A stretch of DNA of 64,000 nt, taken from positions 558,001 to 622,000 of the forward strand of contig NZ_NNRI01000022.1 of NCBI RefSeq assembly GCF_002270415.1. Reading direction: 5' to 3'. Position numbers and translations under genes: made by a program. The notes under the pieces are model-generated. The model ran no database searches, was not told the DNA's origin, and was given only the letters and a program-made list of their open reading frames with translations. Source of the stretch: Mesorhizobium sophorae. GTDB lineage: Bacteria; Pseudomonadota; Alphaproteobacteria; Rhizobiales; Rhizobiaceae. Of this stretch, positions 1 to 9,438 are shown piece by piece (positions within the stretch are counted from its first letter, which is position 1; every line of letters begins with the position of its first letter).

Positions 1-1
1 T

Positions 2-1105
2 CATCACGGCCGACCCGGCATGCTCGCATTTCATCCCGGCATGCCGGACCCGGATAATTTTCCGTTCAACACCTGGTCGAAGCTGCTCAGCCGACGCGCA
101 AAATTTGCGCATATCGACCTTTTCGGGACCTATCACGTCAAAGGCTATCCACCACTTTGCGAGGCTATCGCTCGCTATCTCACCGCGTCGCGGGGCGTTC
201 AGTGCACCGCCGAGCAGATCGTCGTGACCAATGGCGCGCAGTCGGCGTTCGATCTTCTGGCCCGGCTGCTGATCGATGAAGGCGACACGGTGTGGATGGA
301 GGAGCCGGGATACTATGGGGCGGGTTCGGCTTTCGTCTCGGCTGGGGCGAAACTGGCGCCACTGCGCGTGGGCAATGCAGGCTGGAACCTCGATCCACCG
401 CCTGTCATTCCGCGCATGATTTTCGTAACGCCCTCCTGCCATCATCCGCTCGGCATAACCATGCCGATGGAACAGCGGCTCAATCTCCTGCACATGGCCG
501 AGACCTGGCGGTCATGGATCATCGAGGACGACTACGATGGCGAATACCGTTTTCAGGGGCAACCTATACCGGCGCTGCAGGGCATCGGCGCGTCAAATCG
601 CGTGGTCTATGTCGGTACCTTCGCTAAAATCCTGTTTCCGGCCATGCGCCTCGGCTTTCTGGTGGCGCCCAAGGCGATAGACCACACAATCGTCTCGGCG
701 CTGAGCGTGACCGGCCAGTTCGCCCCATTGCTTGCCCAGGCAGCACTGGCGGACTTCATGAACGAGGGGCACTTTACCCGTCATCTCAGGCGCATGCGAC
801 GCCTCTATGCGGACAGGCGGCAGTTCTTCCTGGAGAGCGCTCAAAGGCATCTCGGAGAATGGCTGGATTTTCATTCAACCGAATCCGGCATCCAGGTTGT
901 CGGCATTTTCCGCGCTAGATGTAACGACGCGGCGATTGCCGAGGCGTTGCTCCAACAGGGGATCAACGTCTCGGCCCTATCGATCCAGTACCGTCACGGC
1001 TCGGAACAAAACGGCCTTGTCATGGGCTTTGCGGCTGCGGATGCGCAGACAACCGAAAAGACGTTGCAAAAATTTCGAGCCGTGCTGAAAGCCCATTTCG
1101 GGTAG
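2..1105 (+). CDS. MocR-type PLP-dependent aminotransferase-like protein (5' end missing)
   Basis: The reading frame is open from the window edge, so the true start lies upstream; about 367 residues are visible. It matches the fold-type I aminotransferase half of MocR/PdxR regulators: an 'EEPGYYG' stretch, a 'PSCHHPLG' motif, 'IIEDDYDGEY' and a PLP-lysine segment 'VGTFAKILFPAMRLGF'. In this family an N-terminal GntR winged helix normally precedes this part; it would be outside the window, so a MocR regulator is inferred rather than seen. The next gene is an MFS carrier that converges on it, 9 bp away. Confidence 0.85.
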   Translation, partial: HHGRPGMLAFHPGMPDPDNFPFNTWSKLLSRRAKFAHIDLFGTYHVKGYPPLCEAIARYLTASRGVQCTAEQIVVTNGAQSAFDLLARLLIDEGDTVWMEEPGYYGAGSAFVSAGAKLAPLRVGNAGWNLDPPPVIPRMIFVTPSCHHPLGITMPMEQRLNLLHMAETWRSWIIEDDYDGEYRFQGQPIPALQGIGASNRVVYVGTFAKILFPAMRLGFLVAPKAIDHTIVSALSVTGQFAPLLAQAALADFMNEGHFTRHLRRMRRLYADRRQFFLESAQRHLGEWLDFHSTESGIQVVGIFRARCNDAAIAEALLQQGINVSALSIQYRHGSEQNGLVMGFAAADAQTTEKTLQKFRAVLKAHFG

Positions 1106-1114
1106 ACTCCCAGA

Positions 1115-2317
1115 TCACGCCGTCTGCAACTCCCGGCGCGGCAGCGGCGGGAAGGCGATCGCGATGCCGACCGCGCCAAGGCCGATGATGGCCGAGCCGA
1201 TGAACAGCCAAGAATAGTTGGCGTAGGCATCGAACACCATGCCGCCGGCCAGCGGACCAAGCGCCATGCCGAGGCTGGACAGCATGGTTGCGGCCCCGAA
1301 CACGGTGCCCAGGATGCGCTGGCCAAAATACTCGCGCGCCAGCACCGCATAAAGCGGCATCACGCCGCCATAGGTGGCGCCGAAGATGACGGCCAGCATG
1401 TAGAACTGCTCGAGCTGGCTGATGCTGAGATAGGCTGCAATGACGATCGCCTGGATGGCCAGGCCCGCGATCAGCACCGGCTTGACGCCGAGCCGATCGG
1501 CAAGCACCCCGTAGAGAAGCCGCCCGCCAAGCCCAGCGAGGCCCTCGACGCTGTAGATCGAGACCGCCGCCATGGGCGCCACGCCGCACAGCATGGCATA
1601 GCTGACCATATGGAAGATCGGCCCGGAATGGGCAGCACAGCAGGCAAAGAAGGTCAGCCCGAGCACGATGAATTGCGGTGAGCGCAGGGCCTGGCCGGCC
1701 GTCAGGCCGGCGCCTTCCGCAACCGGTGCGGAACCGATAGCGGCCACGGCTAGCTTCGGCGGCTGGCGGACCAGCAGCACGGCCGGCAACAGCAGCACCC
1801 ATGCGGTAATGCCGATGTCGAACATGGCGGTGCGCCATTCATAGGCCGAGATCAGCCAGCGAGCGAAGGGCGAGATCGTCATCGGTGCCACGCCCATGCC
1901 GGCCGAGACCAGCGAGACCGCAAGGCTGCGGTTGGTGTCGAACCAGCCTGATGTCAGCGCGATCATCGGCGCGAAGAAGGCGCTGGCCGCGAGGCCGACA
2001 AGCACGCCATAGGTGATCTGGAAGGTCAGCAGCGAGCCGGCGCGGCTGGCCAGCACCAGCGCCAGCCCGAGCAGCACCGCGCCGATCGTCACGACGATGC
2101 GGGCGCCAAAACGGTCGGACAGGGCGCCCCAGGCGAAGCCGCCAAGGCCCATCACCAGGAAGTTGAGCGTCATGGCGCTCGAGATGCCGGCGCGCGACCA
2201 GCCGGTGTCGATCGCCATCGGCTCGAGGAAAATCGCCAGCGAAAACATCGTGCCGATGGCGACACAGGACATCAACGCGCCAGCCGCGACGATGACCCAA
2301 CGATAGGAAAGGCTCAT
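1115..2317 (-). CDS. MFS transporter, monocarboxylate/oxalate-formate type
   Basis: A 400-aa, very hydrophobic protein with about twelve membrane segments and the MFS loop motif near residue 65 ('WGALSDRFGARI'). The length and the N-terminal 'YRWVIVAAGALMS' are typical of the OFA/monocarboxylate group, which moves small organic acids across the inner membrane. I chose the ATG at 2317 because GGGAGA lies just upstream; an in-frame start at 2347 would add ten residues unlike a membrane protein. The substrate cannot be read from the sequence. Confidence 0.85.
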   Translation of the reverse strand: MSLSYRWVIVAAGALMSCVAIGTMFSLAIFLEPMAIDTGWSRAGISSAMTLNFLVMGLGGFAWGALSDRFGARIVVTIGAVLLGLALVLASRAGSLLTFQITYGVLVGLAASAFFAPMIALTSGWFDTNRSLAVSLVSAGMGVAPMTISPFARWLISAYEWRTAMFDIGITAWVLLLPAVLLVRQPPKLAVAAIGSAPVAEGAGLTAGQALRSPQFIVLGLTFFACCAAHSGPIFHMVSYAMLCGVAPMAAVSIYSVEGLAGLGGRLLYGVLADRLGVKPVLIAGLAIQAIVIAAYLSISQLEQFYMLAVIFGATYGGVMPLYAVLAREYFGQRILGTVFGAATMLSSLGMALGPLAGGMVFDAYANYSWLFIGSAIIGLGAVGIAIAFPPLPRRELQTA

Positions 2318-2509
2318 GTTTTTCTCCCATGCCAGAGGGCAACGCAACGCGCTGCTTGCGTCCGAAGGACGCTGGCACGGACATCGATCCTACAATCCGG
2401 TTGCATTTTTTATCCAGTCTAACTGGCGCCTTTTCCGGTCGCCCCGGCCGCTTTCTACAGGCGGCGTGTCACGCTCCCAGAACCGCTTCACACTCTTGGG
2501 TGACATGCG

Positions 2510-2968
2510 TCATAGCGGCAGTTCGGATGTGTATTTGATCGTCTGGCTGGGGACGTCGGTCTTGACGTTCTGCACACCCTTGATGCGGCTCAGATGCTCC
2601 GACTGGAAGCGGCGGTAGTCGTCGATGCCGGCCGCCACCACGCGCACCAGGGCATCGCAATCGCCGAGCATCAGATAGCATTCCATCACCTGCGGCAGCT
2701 TGGCCACTTCGGTGGCGAAATGCTCGATCGTGTCCTCGTCCTGCTGCTTCAGCCAGATGCGGGTGAAGAAGGTCAGCCCCTTGCCGATGCTGGCTGGGTT
2801 GAGCACGGCGACATAGCGGTCGATGACGCCGGCCTCCTCCAGCAGCTTCACGCGCCGCAGGCAAGGCGATGGCGACAGCCCGACCTCGTTGGCCAGATCA
2901 TTGTTGGCCATGCGGCCGTCGCGTTGCAGTGCCCGCAGGATGCGTTTGTCGATCTCATCGAGCTTCAT
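2510..2968 (-). CDS. Lrp/AsnC-family transcriptional regulator
   Basis: A 152-aa protein with an AsnC-type helix-turn-helix at residues 5-55 ('DEIDKRILRALQRDGR', 'VGLSPSPCLRRVKLLEEAG') and a RAM ligand-binding domain behind it. It is divergent from azlC-azlD, the usual arrangement for a regulator that senses an amino acid and controls its exporter. The start is uncertain: ATG at 2968 fits the family's usual N-terminus, but ATG at 2983 and GTG at 3004 are in frame and none has a strong ribosome site. Confidence 0.85.
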   Translation of the reverse strand: MKLDEIDKRILRALQRDGRMANNDLANEVGLSPSPCLRRVKLLEEAGVIDRYVAVLNPASIGKGLTFFTRIWLKQQDEDTIEHFATEVAKLPQVMECYLMLGDCDALVRVVAAGIDDYRRFQSEHLSRIKGVQNVKTDVPSQTIKYTSELPL

Positions 2969-3139
2969 GGCTACAGATTCCATTTTCTTGGCAATTTGTG
3001 ACACTCAATGCCAAAATTTGACGAAATACAACAACCTTCGCAACCAAATTGCTGGGCGGTATCGGTATATTTGCCGCCGACATCACTGATTTCTAACGCA
3101 ACCGGAAGCGGTGGCCGCGAGGCCGACCGATGGCAGAGC

Positions 3140-3874
3140 ATGAGCATTTCACAGGCAGTCGAGGTGGCAGGCGATGGTTCGAGGTCCGAGTTCCGCCGTG
3201 GCGTGGCGTCATGCGCGCCGGTGCTGTTCGGCACCATCCCCTATGCGCTGGTGCTCGGCGCCCAAGCCACCCAGAAAGGCTTGAGCGTCGTCGAACTCTC
3301 GGCAATGACAGGGCTGAATTTTGCCGGCGGCTCGGAATTCGCGGCGATCCAGCTGTGGACGTCGCCGCCGCACATCGTGCTCATCGTCGCCATCACCTTC
3401 CTGGTCAATAGCCGGCACCTGCTGATGGGGGCTGCATTGGCCCCGTTCCTGCGTCACCTGCCGCGGCGCAAGATGTTTCCGGCGCTGTTCTTCCTATGCG
3501 ACGAGAGCTGGGCGCTCGGGCTTGCCGACGCCAGGCAGCGCGCCGCGGCTGGTATCACGCCAGCCTTCAGCCCGCGCTACTATATGGGTGCGGCGCTGGC
3601 GATGTATCTCACCTGGGTGGCGTTCACCACGCTGGGTGCCTTGCTCGGCCCGATGCTGGGCCATGTTGAGACCTATGGTTTCGACATGGCGTTTCCGGCC
3701 GTCTTCCTGGTGTTGATGCGTGGCATGTGGAAGGGCGTGGCCGCCGCGCGGCCCTGGCTGGTCAGCCTTGTCGTCGCGGCGCTGACCTATCTCATGGTTC
3801 CCGGCGCCTGGTATGTCGCGGCGGGCGCCGTGTCGGGGCTGGTCTCGGCCTGGTTCTTCTGGAGAGAAACATGA
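3140..3874 (+). CDS. azlC: AzlC-family branched-chain amino acid exporter, large subunit
   Basis: A 244-aa membrane protein with the AzlC signature region ('GTIPYALVLGAQATQKGLS', 'NSRHLLMGAALAPFL', 'CDESWALG'). AzlC and AzlD together export branched-chain amino acids or analogues. The ATG at 3140 gives the family's usual length; an earlier in-frame start at 3008 would add a polar tail that does not look like AzlC. It overlaps azlD by four bases (ATGA), so the two are translationally coupled, and the divergent Lrp gene is the likely regulator. Confidence 0.88.
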   Translation: MSISQAVEVAGDGSRSEFRRGVASCAPVLFGTIPYALVLGAQATQKGLSVVELSAMTGLNFAGGSEFAAIQLWTSPPHIVLIVAITFLVNSRHLLMGAALAPFLRHLPRRKMFPALFFLCDESWALGLADARQRAAAGITPAFSPRYYMGAALAMYLTWVAFTTLGALLGPMLGHVETYGFDMAFPAVFLVLMRGMWKGVAAARPWLVSLVVAALTYLMVPGAWYVAAGAVSGLVSAWFFWRET

Positions 3875-4170
3875 TCGACGCGACGACTCTTTTCACCATC
3901 GTGCTGATGGCCGGCGTCACCTATCTGACCCGGATCGGCGGCTATCTTGTGCTGCGCAACCGCACGCTCAGCGTCCGTGCCACGGCGGTGATGGAGGCGG
4001 CACCCGGCTGCGTCCTGATCTCGGTGATCGCACCGGCCTTCGTGTCGAGGAACCCGGCTGACCTTCTGGCGCTGGCCATCACTTTTGTCGCCGCAACACG
4101 GTTCTCCATGCTGCCGACCGTGCTGATCGGAGTCGCCTCGGCGGGCATTCTGAGGCATCTGATCGGCTAG
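3871..4170 (+). CDS. azlD: AzlD-family branched-chain amino acid exporter, small subunit
   Basis: A 99-aa protein with three to four membrane helices and the AzlD pattern 'VTYLTRIGGYLV' near the N-terminus. It is the partner of AzlC. The start ATG at 3871 has GGAGAG just upstream and overlaps the azlC stop. A hairpin follows 4 bp after the stop. Confidence 0.9.
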   Translation: MIDATTLFTIVLMAGVTYLTRIGGYLVLRNRTLSVRATAVMEAAPGCVLISVIAPAFVSRNPADLLALAITFVAATRFSMLPTVLIGVASAGILRHLIG

Positions 4171-4173
4171 GAC

Positions 4174-4204
4174 AAAAAGGGCGGGCGCCCGCGCCTGCCT
4201 TTTC
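4174..4204. terminator. Bidirectional rho-independent terminator
   Basis: A GC-rich stem with one bulged G, flanked by an A run on the left and a T run on the right, so it can work in both directions. It lies between the convergent azlD and sugar ABC ATPase genes. Confidence 0.7.
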
Positions 4205-4232
4205 TCATCGGTGGCTATCTTGCCGCCGCGAT

Positions 4233-5291
4233 CTATTGGATCGCGGACGTGATGCGCCGACCCTCGGCGTTGAACAGATGGAGCTGTGTCAGGTCCGGGG
4301 CCAGGAAAACGTGCTGACCCGGCATCACGCTTATCCGCTCGCGCAGCAGCGCGCTCAGCGTGTTGTTTCCGGCTTTGGCAATGACAAGGGTTTCCGAGCC
4401 GGTCGGCTCGACCACTTCGACCACTGCCGGCACGCCGCTGTCGGAAAGCCTGAGATGTTCGGGCCGAATGCCCCAGGCGACGGCGCTTTCGGTCTGTTCC
4501 AGCACAGGCAGCGGGAACACGATGCCGTCGCCAGTGGTGAAGCCGTTGGCGGTGCTGCGCCCTTGCAGGATGTTCATTGCCGGCGAGCCGATGAACTGGG
4601 CTACGAACAGGTTGGCCGGCCGGTCGTAGAGATCGAGCGGTGCGCCGACCTGTTCGACGATGCCGCCATTCATGACCACGATCTTGTCGGCCATGGTCAT
4701 GGCTTCGACCTGGTCGTGAGTGACATAGACGATGGTGGTTCCCAGGCGCTGGTGGAGCGCCTTGATTTCGGTGCGCATCTGCACGCGCAGCTTGGCGTCG
4801 AGGTTGGAGAGCGGCTCGTCGAACAGGAAGACCTTCGGCTCGCGCACGATGGCGCGGCCCATGGCGACACGCTGGCGCTGGCCACCGGAAAGCTGGCGCG
4901 GATAACGCTCAAGCAGATCCTGCAGTCCCAGGATTGTCGCGGCGCGCGCAATCTTGTCGTCGATTTCGCGCTTGTTTTCCTTCTTCAGCGTCAACGCGAA
5001 AGCCATGTTCTCGCGCACGGTCATATGCGGGTAGAGCGCATAGTTCTGGAACACCATGGCGATGTCGCGCGATTTCGGCGCGATGTCGTTGATGACCTTG
5101 CCTTCGAGCGCGATCTCGCCGGTGCTGATGTCCTCCAGCCCGGCGATCATCCTCAGCAAGGTCGACTTGCCGCAACCGGATGGGCCGACGAGGGTGACGA
5201 ATTCGCCCGAAGCAATGTCCACCGACACGCCGTGGATGACCTTCGCCTTGCCATAGGCCTTCTCGACATCGGTGATGGAAAGCGCGCTCAT
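4233..5291 (-). CDS. Sugar ABC transporter ATP-binding protein (UgpC/MalK type)
   Basis: A 352-aa ATPase with Walker A 'GPSGCGKST' near residue 37, signature 'LSGGQRQRVAMGRA', Walker B 'VFLFDEPLSNLDAKLR' and a C-terminal TOBE/MalK regulatory part of about 110 residues. It would energise the two permeases encoded upstream in the same direction. The ATG at 5291 has AAGGA about eight bases before it. It is the last gene of the operon and is separated from the transport genes by the BKACE gene. Confidence 0.92.
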   Translation of the reverse strand: MSALSITDVEKAYGKAKVIHGVSVDIASGEFVTLVGPSGCGKSTLLRMIAGLEDISTGEIALEGKVINDIAPKSRDIAMVFQNYALYPHMTVRENMAFALTLKKENKREIDDKIARAATILGLQDLLERYPRQLSGGQRQRVAMGRAIVREPKVFLFDEPLSNLDAKLRVQMRTEIKALHQRLGTTIVYVTHDQVEAMTMADKIVVMNGGIVEQVGAPLDLYDRPANLFVAQFIGSPAMNILQGRSTANGFTTGDGIVFPLPVLEQTESAVAWGIRPEHLRLSDSGVPAVVEVVEPTGSETLVIAKAGNNTLSALLRERISVMPGQHVFLAPDLTQLHLFNAEGRRITSAIQ

Positions 5292-5337
5292 CGTGTCATC
5301 CTTGGAAAAGATCTGGTCTCGGGAAAAGAAAATCGCC

Positions 5338-6270
5338 TCAGAAAGAGACCTTGTCGCCGCCCTTGAGTTGCAGGATCTGCCGCGCCTCGTCGGGGGTGGC
5401 CACAGAGGCGCCGAGCCCCTCGATGATCTGGCGCACCTTGCGCACCTGTTCGGCGCTGGATTTCGCCAGCTGGCCCTTGCCGATCCACAGTGAATCCTCC
5501 AGCCCGACCCGCACATTGCCGCCCAGCGCAATCGCCTGGGTGGCGATGGGCAGCTGACTGCGCCCGGCGCCCAGCACCGACCAGTGGTAGTCATTGCCGA
5601 ACAGGCGGTCGGCGGTGCGTTTCATATGTGCGACATCCTCCGGATGAGTGCCGATGCCGCCGAGGATGCCGAACACGCTCTGGACGAAGAACGGCGCCTT
5701 GACCAGGCCGCGCTCGACGAAATGGGCGAGCGTGTAGAGATGGCCGATGTCGTAGCACTCGATTTCAAAACGCGTGCCGTTTTCCGCGCAGGTGCGCAGG
5801 ATGTAATCGATGTCGCCAAAGGTGTTGCGGAAGATGCGATCGCGCGACCCTTCGAGATATGGCCGCTCCCATTCGTGCTCGAAGGTCTTGAATCGCTCCA
5901 GCATGGGATAGAGGCCGAAATTCATCGAGCCCATGTTGAGCGAGGCGACTTCCGGCGCAAAGGTCGCCGCCGGCTTGACCCGTTCCTCTACGCTCATCGT
6001 CGCGGCCCCGCCGGTGGTGATGTTGATCACGCAGTCCGAGCGCTGCTTGATCACCTGCAAGAAGGGTGCAAAGGCCTCGGTCGACTGGTCGGGACGGCCA
6101 TCGGCGGGATTGCGCGCATGTAGATGGACGATGGCTGCACCTGCCTCGGCGGCTTCGATCGCGGCCTGTGCGATCTGCTCGGCGCTTACCGGCAGGTGCG
6201 GCGACATCGACGGCGTATGGATCGAGCCGGTAACTGCGCAGGTGATGATGATCTTGTTCTGGTTGGCCAC
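5338..6270 (-). CDS. BKACE-family enzyme (beta-keto acid cleavage, DUF849)
   Basis: A 310-aa protein with the DUF849 signature: N-terminal 'IIITCAVTGSIHTPS' and 'AGAAIVHLHARNPADGRP' near residue 45, and C-terminal 'VRVGLEDSLWIGKGQLA'. Known members condense a beta-keto acid with acetyl-CoA to give a CoA ester and acetoacetate, using a metal bound by conserved His and Glu residues. The HLHAR histidines are present. The start is GTG with AGGA upstream. It lies between permease and ATPase genes of a sugar transporter (gaps of 31 and 46 bp), so the imported compound is probably its precursor. Substrate unknown. Confidence 0.88.
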   Translation of the reverse strand: MANQNKIIITCAVTGSIHTPSMSPHLPVSAEQIAQAAIEAAEAGAAIVHLHARNPADGRPDQSTEAFAPFLQVIKQRSDCVINITTGGAATMSVEERVKPAATFAPEVASLNMGSMNFGLYPMLERFKTFEHEWERPYLEGSRDRIFRNTFGDIDYILRTCAENGTRFEIECYDIGHLYTLAHFVERGLVKAPFFVQSVFGILGGIGTHPEDVAHMKRTADRLFGNDYHWSVLGAGRSQLPIATQAIALGGNVRVGLEDSLWIGKGQLAKSSAEQVRKVRQIIEGLGASVATPDEARQILQLKGGDKVSF

Positions 6271-6301
6271 TTGAAAGGATCCTCGTCTATTTGACCGCGC
6301 C

Positions 6302-7150
6302 CTATTTGACCGCGCCTTGGGTGATGCCCGAGATGAACTGCTTCGAGAGCACGATGTAGAGCAAGGTGATGGGCAGTGCCGCCAGCGTCAGTCCGGTGAA
6401 CAGCACGCCCCAGTCGGTGGTGAACTCGCCGACGAAGACGGTGAGGCCCTGCGGCAGCGTCTTGAGATCGTCCGACGTGATCAGCACCAGCGGGAAGAAG
6501 AAATCGTTCCAGATCGGAACCGCGTTCTGGATCGCGACGATGACCAGAGCCGGGCGCGCCAGCGGCAGCATGATCGAGCGCATGATGCGAAATTCGCTGG
6601 CGCCGTCCATGCGCGCCGATTCTTCCAGTTCGCGCGGCAAGGTTCTGAGGAAGCCGGTCATGATGAACACCGCAGAAGGAATGCCCATGGCGACATAGAC
6701 CAGCACCAAGCCAGCATAGCTGTCGACCAGTCCCAGCGTGTCCAGCTGGATGAACAGGGGGATGATCGCCAGTTTCAACGGCACGGTCATGCCGCTCAGG
6801 AAAAACATCAGCACCAGCGCGCTCAGCCTGAACTGGTAGCGGGCGATCGCGTAGGCGGCCATGGTGCTGAACAAGAGGATCAGAGCCACCGCTGCCGTGG
6901 TGATGCCGACCGAATTGGCGAGGTAGCGGACGAAGTTGGTCTCGGTCCACACACGTTCGGCATTGGTCAGCGAAAAGCTCGACGGCATGGCGAAGGGCGA
7001 ACTGAATATCTCCGCATTGGTCTTGAAGGACGAGATCACCATGACGAACAGCGGATAGATCATGATGACGGCATTGAGCGCCAGCATCAGCTGGATGGCG
7101 CCGTTCTTCAACAATTCGCCGCGGTCCCGGCTGCCGGCTGCTGCGCTCAC
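6302..7150 (-). CDS. Carbohydrate ABC transporter permease (MalG type)
   Basis: A 282-aa inner-membrane protein with about six helices and the EAA loop near residue 175 ('LEESARMDGASEFRIMRSIMLPLARPA') that docks on the ATPase. 'IYPLFVMVISSFKTNAEIF' near the N-terminus is typical of the MalG group. The start is GTG and overlaps the upstream permease stop by four bases. Confidence 0.92.
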   Translation of the reverse strand: MSAAAGSRDRGELLKNGAIQLMLALNAVIMIYPLFVMVISSFKTNAEIFSSPFAMPSSFSLTNAERVWTETNFVRYLANSVGITTAAVALILLFSTMAAYAIARYQFRLSALVLMFFLSGMTVPLKLAIIPLFIQLDTLGLVDSYAGLVLVYVAMGIPSAVFIMTGFLRTLPRELEESARMDGASEFRIMRSIMLPLARPALVIVAIQNAVPIWNDFFFPLVLITSDDLKTLPQGLTVFVGEFTTDWGVLFTGLTLAALPITLLYIVLSKQFISGITQGAVK

Positions 7151-8082
7151 AGTTCGATCTCGCGACGGCGCAGGTAGCGAAGCGCGATTGCGGTGACGCC
7201 GGCAACGATGATGAACATCATCACGGCCAGTGCGCTGCCCTGGCCGAAATCCTGGATGCCCGTCGTCGTACTGCCAAAGGCGGTGCGGTAAAAATAGAGG
7301 CCGAGCACGTCGGTGGCGCCGCCGGGTGAGCCGGTAAGGCCAGCCATGACATAGGGAATTTCGAACCAGTTGAAGCTGCCGATGAAGGTCAGGATGGTGA
7401 CGATGGTGACGCTCGGCGCAATCAACGGCCAGATGATCCGGGTCATCAGCACATAGTCGCCGGCGCCGTCGAGACGGGCGGCCTCGATCACTTCCTTGCC
7501 GACGCGCTGCATGCCGGCCAGCAACACCAAAGTCGGGAAACCGAGCCAGTGCCAGATGTTGGTGAACAGGATGCTGCCCAACGCGGTCGATTCATTGCCA
7601 AGCCACGGGATGGCGCCGATGCCGACAAGCGCCAGCGTCTGGTTCACCAGCCCGAACAGTGGATGCAGGAACAGTTTCCACAGGAAGCCGACGATGACCG
7701 CCGACAGCACGACAGGAAGAAAGACGATAACCTGATGGATGCGATGGCCGGGCAACGCCTTCAACAATGCGTAGGCGAGTAGGAACGCGGTGCCATTCTC
7801 GAATACCATCAGTGCCACGAAGGCGATGATGTTGTGCTTCAGCGCATTGTAGGTCCAGTCGCTGTACGGCGTCTCGAACAATACCTTGCGGAAGTTCTCG
7901 AAACCGACGAAGCTGGTGGGCTGCAAGCCGTTGAACTCATAGAAGGCAAGGCGGAAGGCCGACAGCAGGGGCCAGAGTACGAACAGCACCATGACCACCA
8001 GGGCCGGCGTCAGCAGTGATGCGATCCAGAGTGACCGGCGCCACGGGAAGGCTTTTGCAGTGTGGCGCCGGCCGTTGTTCAT
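7147..8082 (-). CDS. Carbohydrate ABC transporter permease (MalF/UgpA type)
   Basis: A 311-aa membrane protein with about six helices. The EAA loop is 'VIEAARLDGAGDYVLMTRIIWPLIAPS'-like near residue 195. 'LTPALVVMVLFVLWPLLSAFRLAF' at the N-terminus matches the UgpA group. It starts one base after the binding-protein stop and overlaps the next permease, so the transport genes form one tightly coupled operon. Confidence 0.92.
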   Translation of the reverse strand: MNNGRRHTAKAFPWRRSLWIASLLTPALVVMVLFVLWPLLSAFRLAFYEFNGLQPTSFVGFENFRKVLFETPYSDWTYNALKHNIIAFVALMVFENGTAFLLAYALLKALPGHRIHQVIVFLPVVLSAVIVGFLWKLFLHPLFGLVNQTLALVGIGAIPWLGNESTALGSILFTNIWHWLGFPTLVLLAGMQRVGKEVIEAARLDGAGDYVLMTRIIWPLIAPSVTIVTILTFIGSFNWFEIPYVMAGLTGSPGGATDVLGLYFYRTAFGSTTTGIQDFGQGSALAVMMFIIVAGVTAIALRYLRRREIEL

Positions 8083-8083
8083 T

Positions 8084-9334
8084 TCACTTGCCCTGGAAAG
8101 GCTTGTACCACTTGGCGAGCCCGTTGGTCAGGTCGGCGGCCAACTGGTCCGGGGTGATCGAACCCGACATCATCTTGGTGATGTCGCCCTGCAGCAGCTC
8201 CGATCCCGTCGGCTTCTCGAAACGGAAGTAGACGACATTGATATGCGGCATGGCCGTCTCGTTCAACTTGGCGACGTGGGCGAGCAGTTCATCCTTGATG
8301 ACGACACCCTTGATGGGCGAGATGTTGCCGAGCAAGGCCGAGAACTTGTCGCCGAACTCCTTGGTGCCCATCCAGTTGACCAGCTTGAGCGCGGCCTCCT
8401 TGTTGGCCGACTTGGCGTTGACGGCATAACCGCCGTCGAAGAATTTCGTCACTTGTGGCGTGTCGCCGGTCTTGGCCATTGGCGGCGCAACGAAGTCCAT
8501 GTTGATCGCCGGGTTCTGGGTCCTGTAGGTGGCGATATCAAAGCTGCCGCCGGCCAGCATCGCCGCCTTGCCGCTGATGAACAGCTGGCCCGCGGTTTCA
8601 TAGTCTATGCCTTCGAAACCGGGAGGCATGTAGTCGCGCAGCTCGAGCAGCTTGCCGAGTGCAGCGACATAGCGCGGGTCCTTGAAGGTAGTCTTGCCCG
8701 AAGTCAGGTCGGTGACAAAGTCCTGGCCGAGGAAGGGGTTGGTGAAGATGGCCACGAACATCTCGTTGAACCAGCTTGTTCCCATGCCGTTGGCCAGGGG
8801 ATAGATGCCCTTTTCCTTGAGCGCCTTGCTGACGGTGATGAACTCGTCCCATGTAGTCGGAGGGGTCAGCCCGGCCTTGGCGAAGACATCCTTGTTGATG
8901 AACAGACCGAGCGTCTGCGAGGCGAAGGGCAGGGAATAGACCTTCTTGTCGGCGCGGTAGGTGCCGGCCACCAGTGCATCGGCGGGCTGGTTGGCGAGCG
9001 AGGGCACGGTGGTCATGTCCTGCGGCTCGAAATAGCCGGCCTTCACGAACTGCTCCAGCCAGCCATAAGCGTGGGTGTGGATGACGTCACCGCCCTTGCC
9101 GGCCGCTAGCGCCGTCGAGACGATCGTCGGATAGTTCTCGTCCGGGAAGGACTCGAACTTCACATGGATGTCCGGGTTGGCCTTGGTGAAATCGGCGAAA
9201 AGTTCGTTGTAGGCGGCCTTGTCTTCCTGGCGCCAGGTCCAGAACGAGATGTCGGTAGCATGCGCCACGCTTGCTGCGAGTCCCCATGCGAAAGACGCGG
9301 CCGCGAGGGCCAGGCCAATCCTTCTCCTGCTCAT
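8084..9334 (-). CDS. Sugar ABC transporter solute-binding protein
   Basis: A 416-aa secreted protein with a signal peptide of about 27 residues ending near 'AHA', then a family-1 binding-protein body ('FWTWRQEDKAAYNELFADF', 'VNWMGTKEFGDKFSALLGNI'). It would capture the substrate in the periplasm. The ATG at 9334 follows GGGAGA; an in-frame ATG at 9382 would spoil the signal peptide. It is the first gene of the operon and is divergent from the kinase gene, with a shared promoter region of about 100 bp. Confidence 0.92.
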   Translation of the reverse strand: MSRRRIGLALAAASFAWGLAASVAHATDISFWTWRQEDKAAYNELFADFTKANPDIHVKFESFPDENYPTIVSTALAAGKGGDVIHTHAYGWLEQFVKAGYFEPQDMTTVPSLANQPADALVAGTYRADKKVYSLPFASQTLGLFINKDVFAKAGLTPPTTWDEFITVSKALKEKGIYPLANGMGTSWFNEMFVAIFTNPFLGQDFVTDLTSGKTTFKDPRYVAALGKLLELRDYMPPGFEGIDYETAGQLFISGKAAMLAGGSFDIATYRTQNPAINMDFVAPPMAKTGDTPQVTKFFDGGYAVNAKSANKEAALKLVNWMGTKEFGDKFSALLGNISPIKGVVIKDELLAHVAKLNETAMPHINVVYFRFEKPTGSELLQGDITKMMSGSITPDQLAADLTNGLAKWYKPFQGK

Positions 9335-9438
9335 GTTGCAATCTCCCAATGCGCTTGATGCGCTTTTTACGACGATTATCAAATCATAGTTCTTGCCGTC
9401 TGGAAAGATAGTTTGTAAAGTTTCCTAACTAATATGGA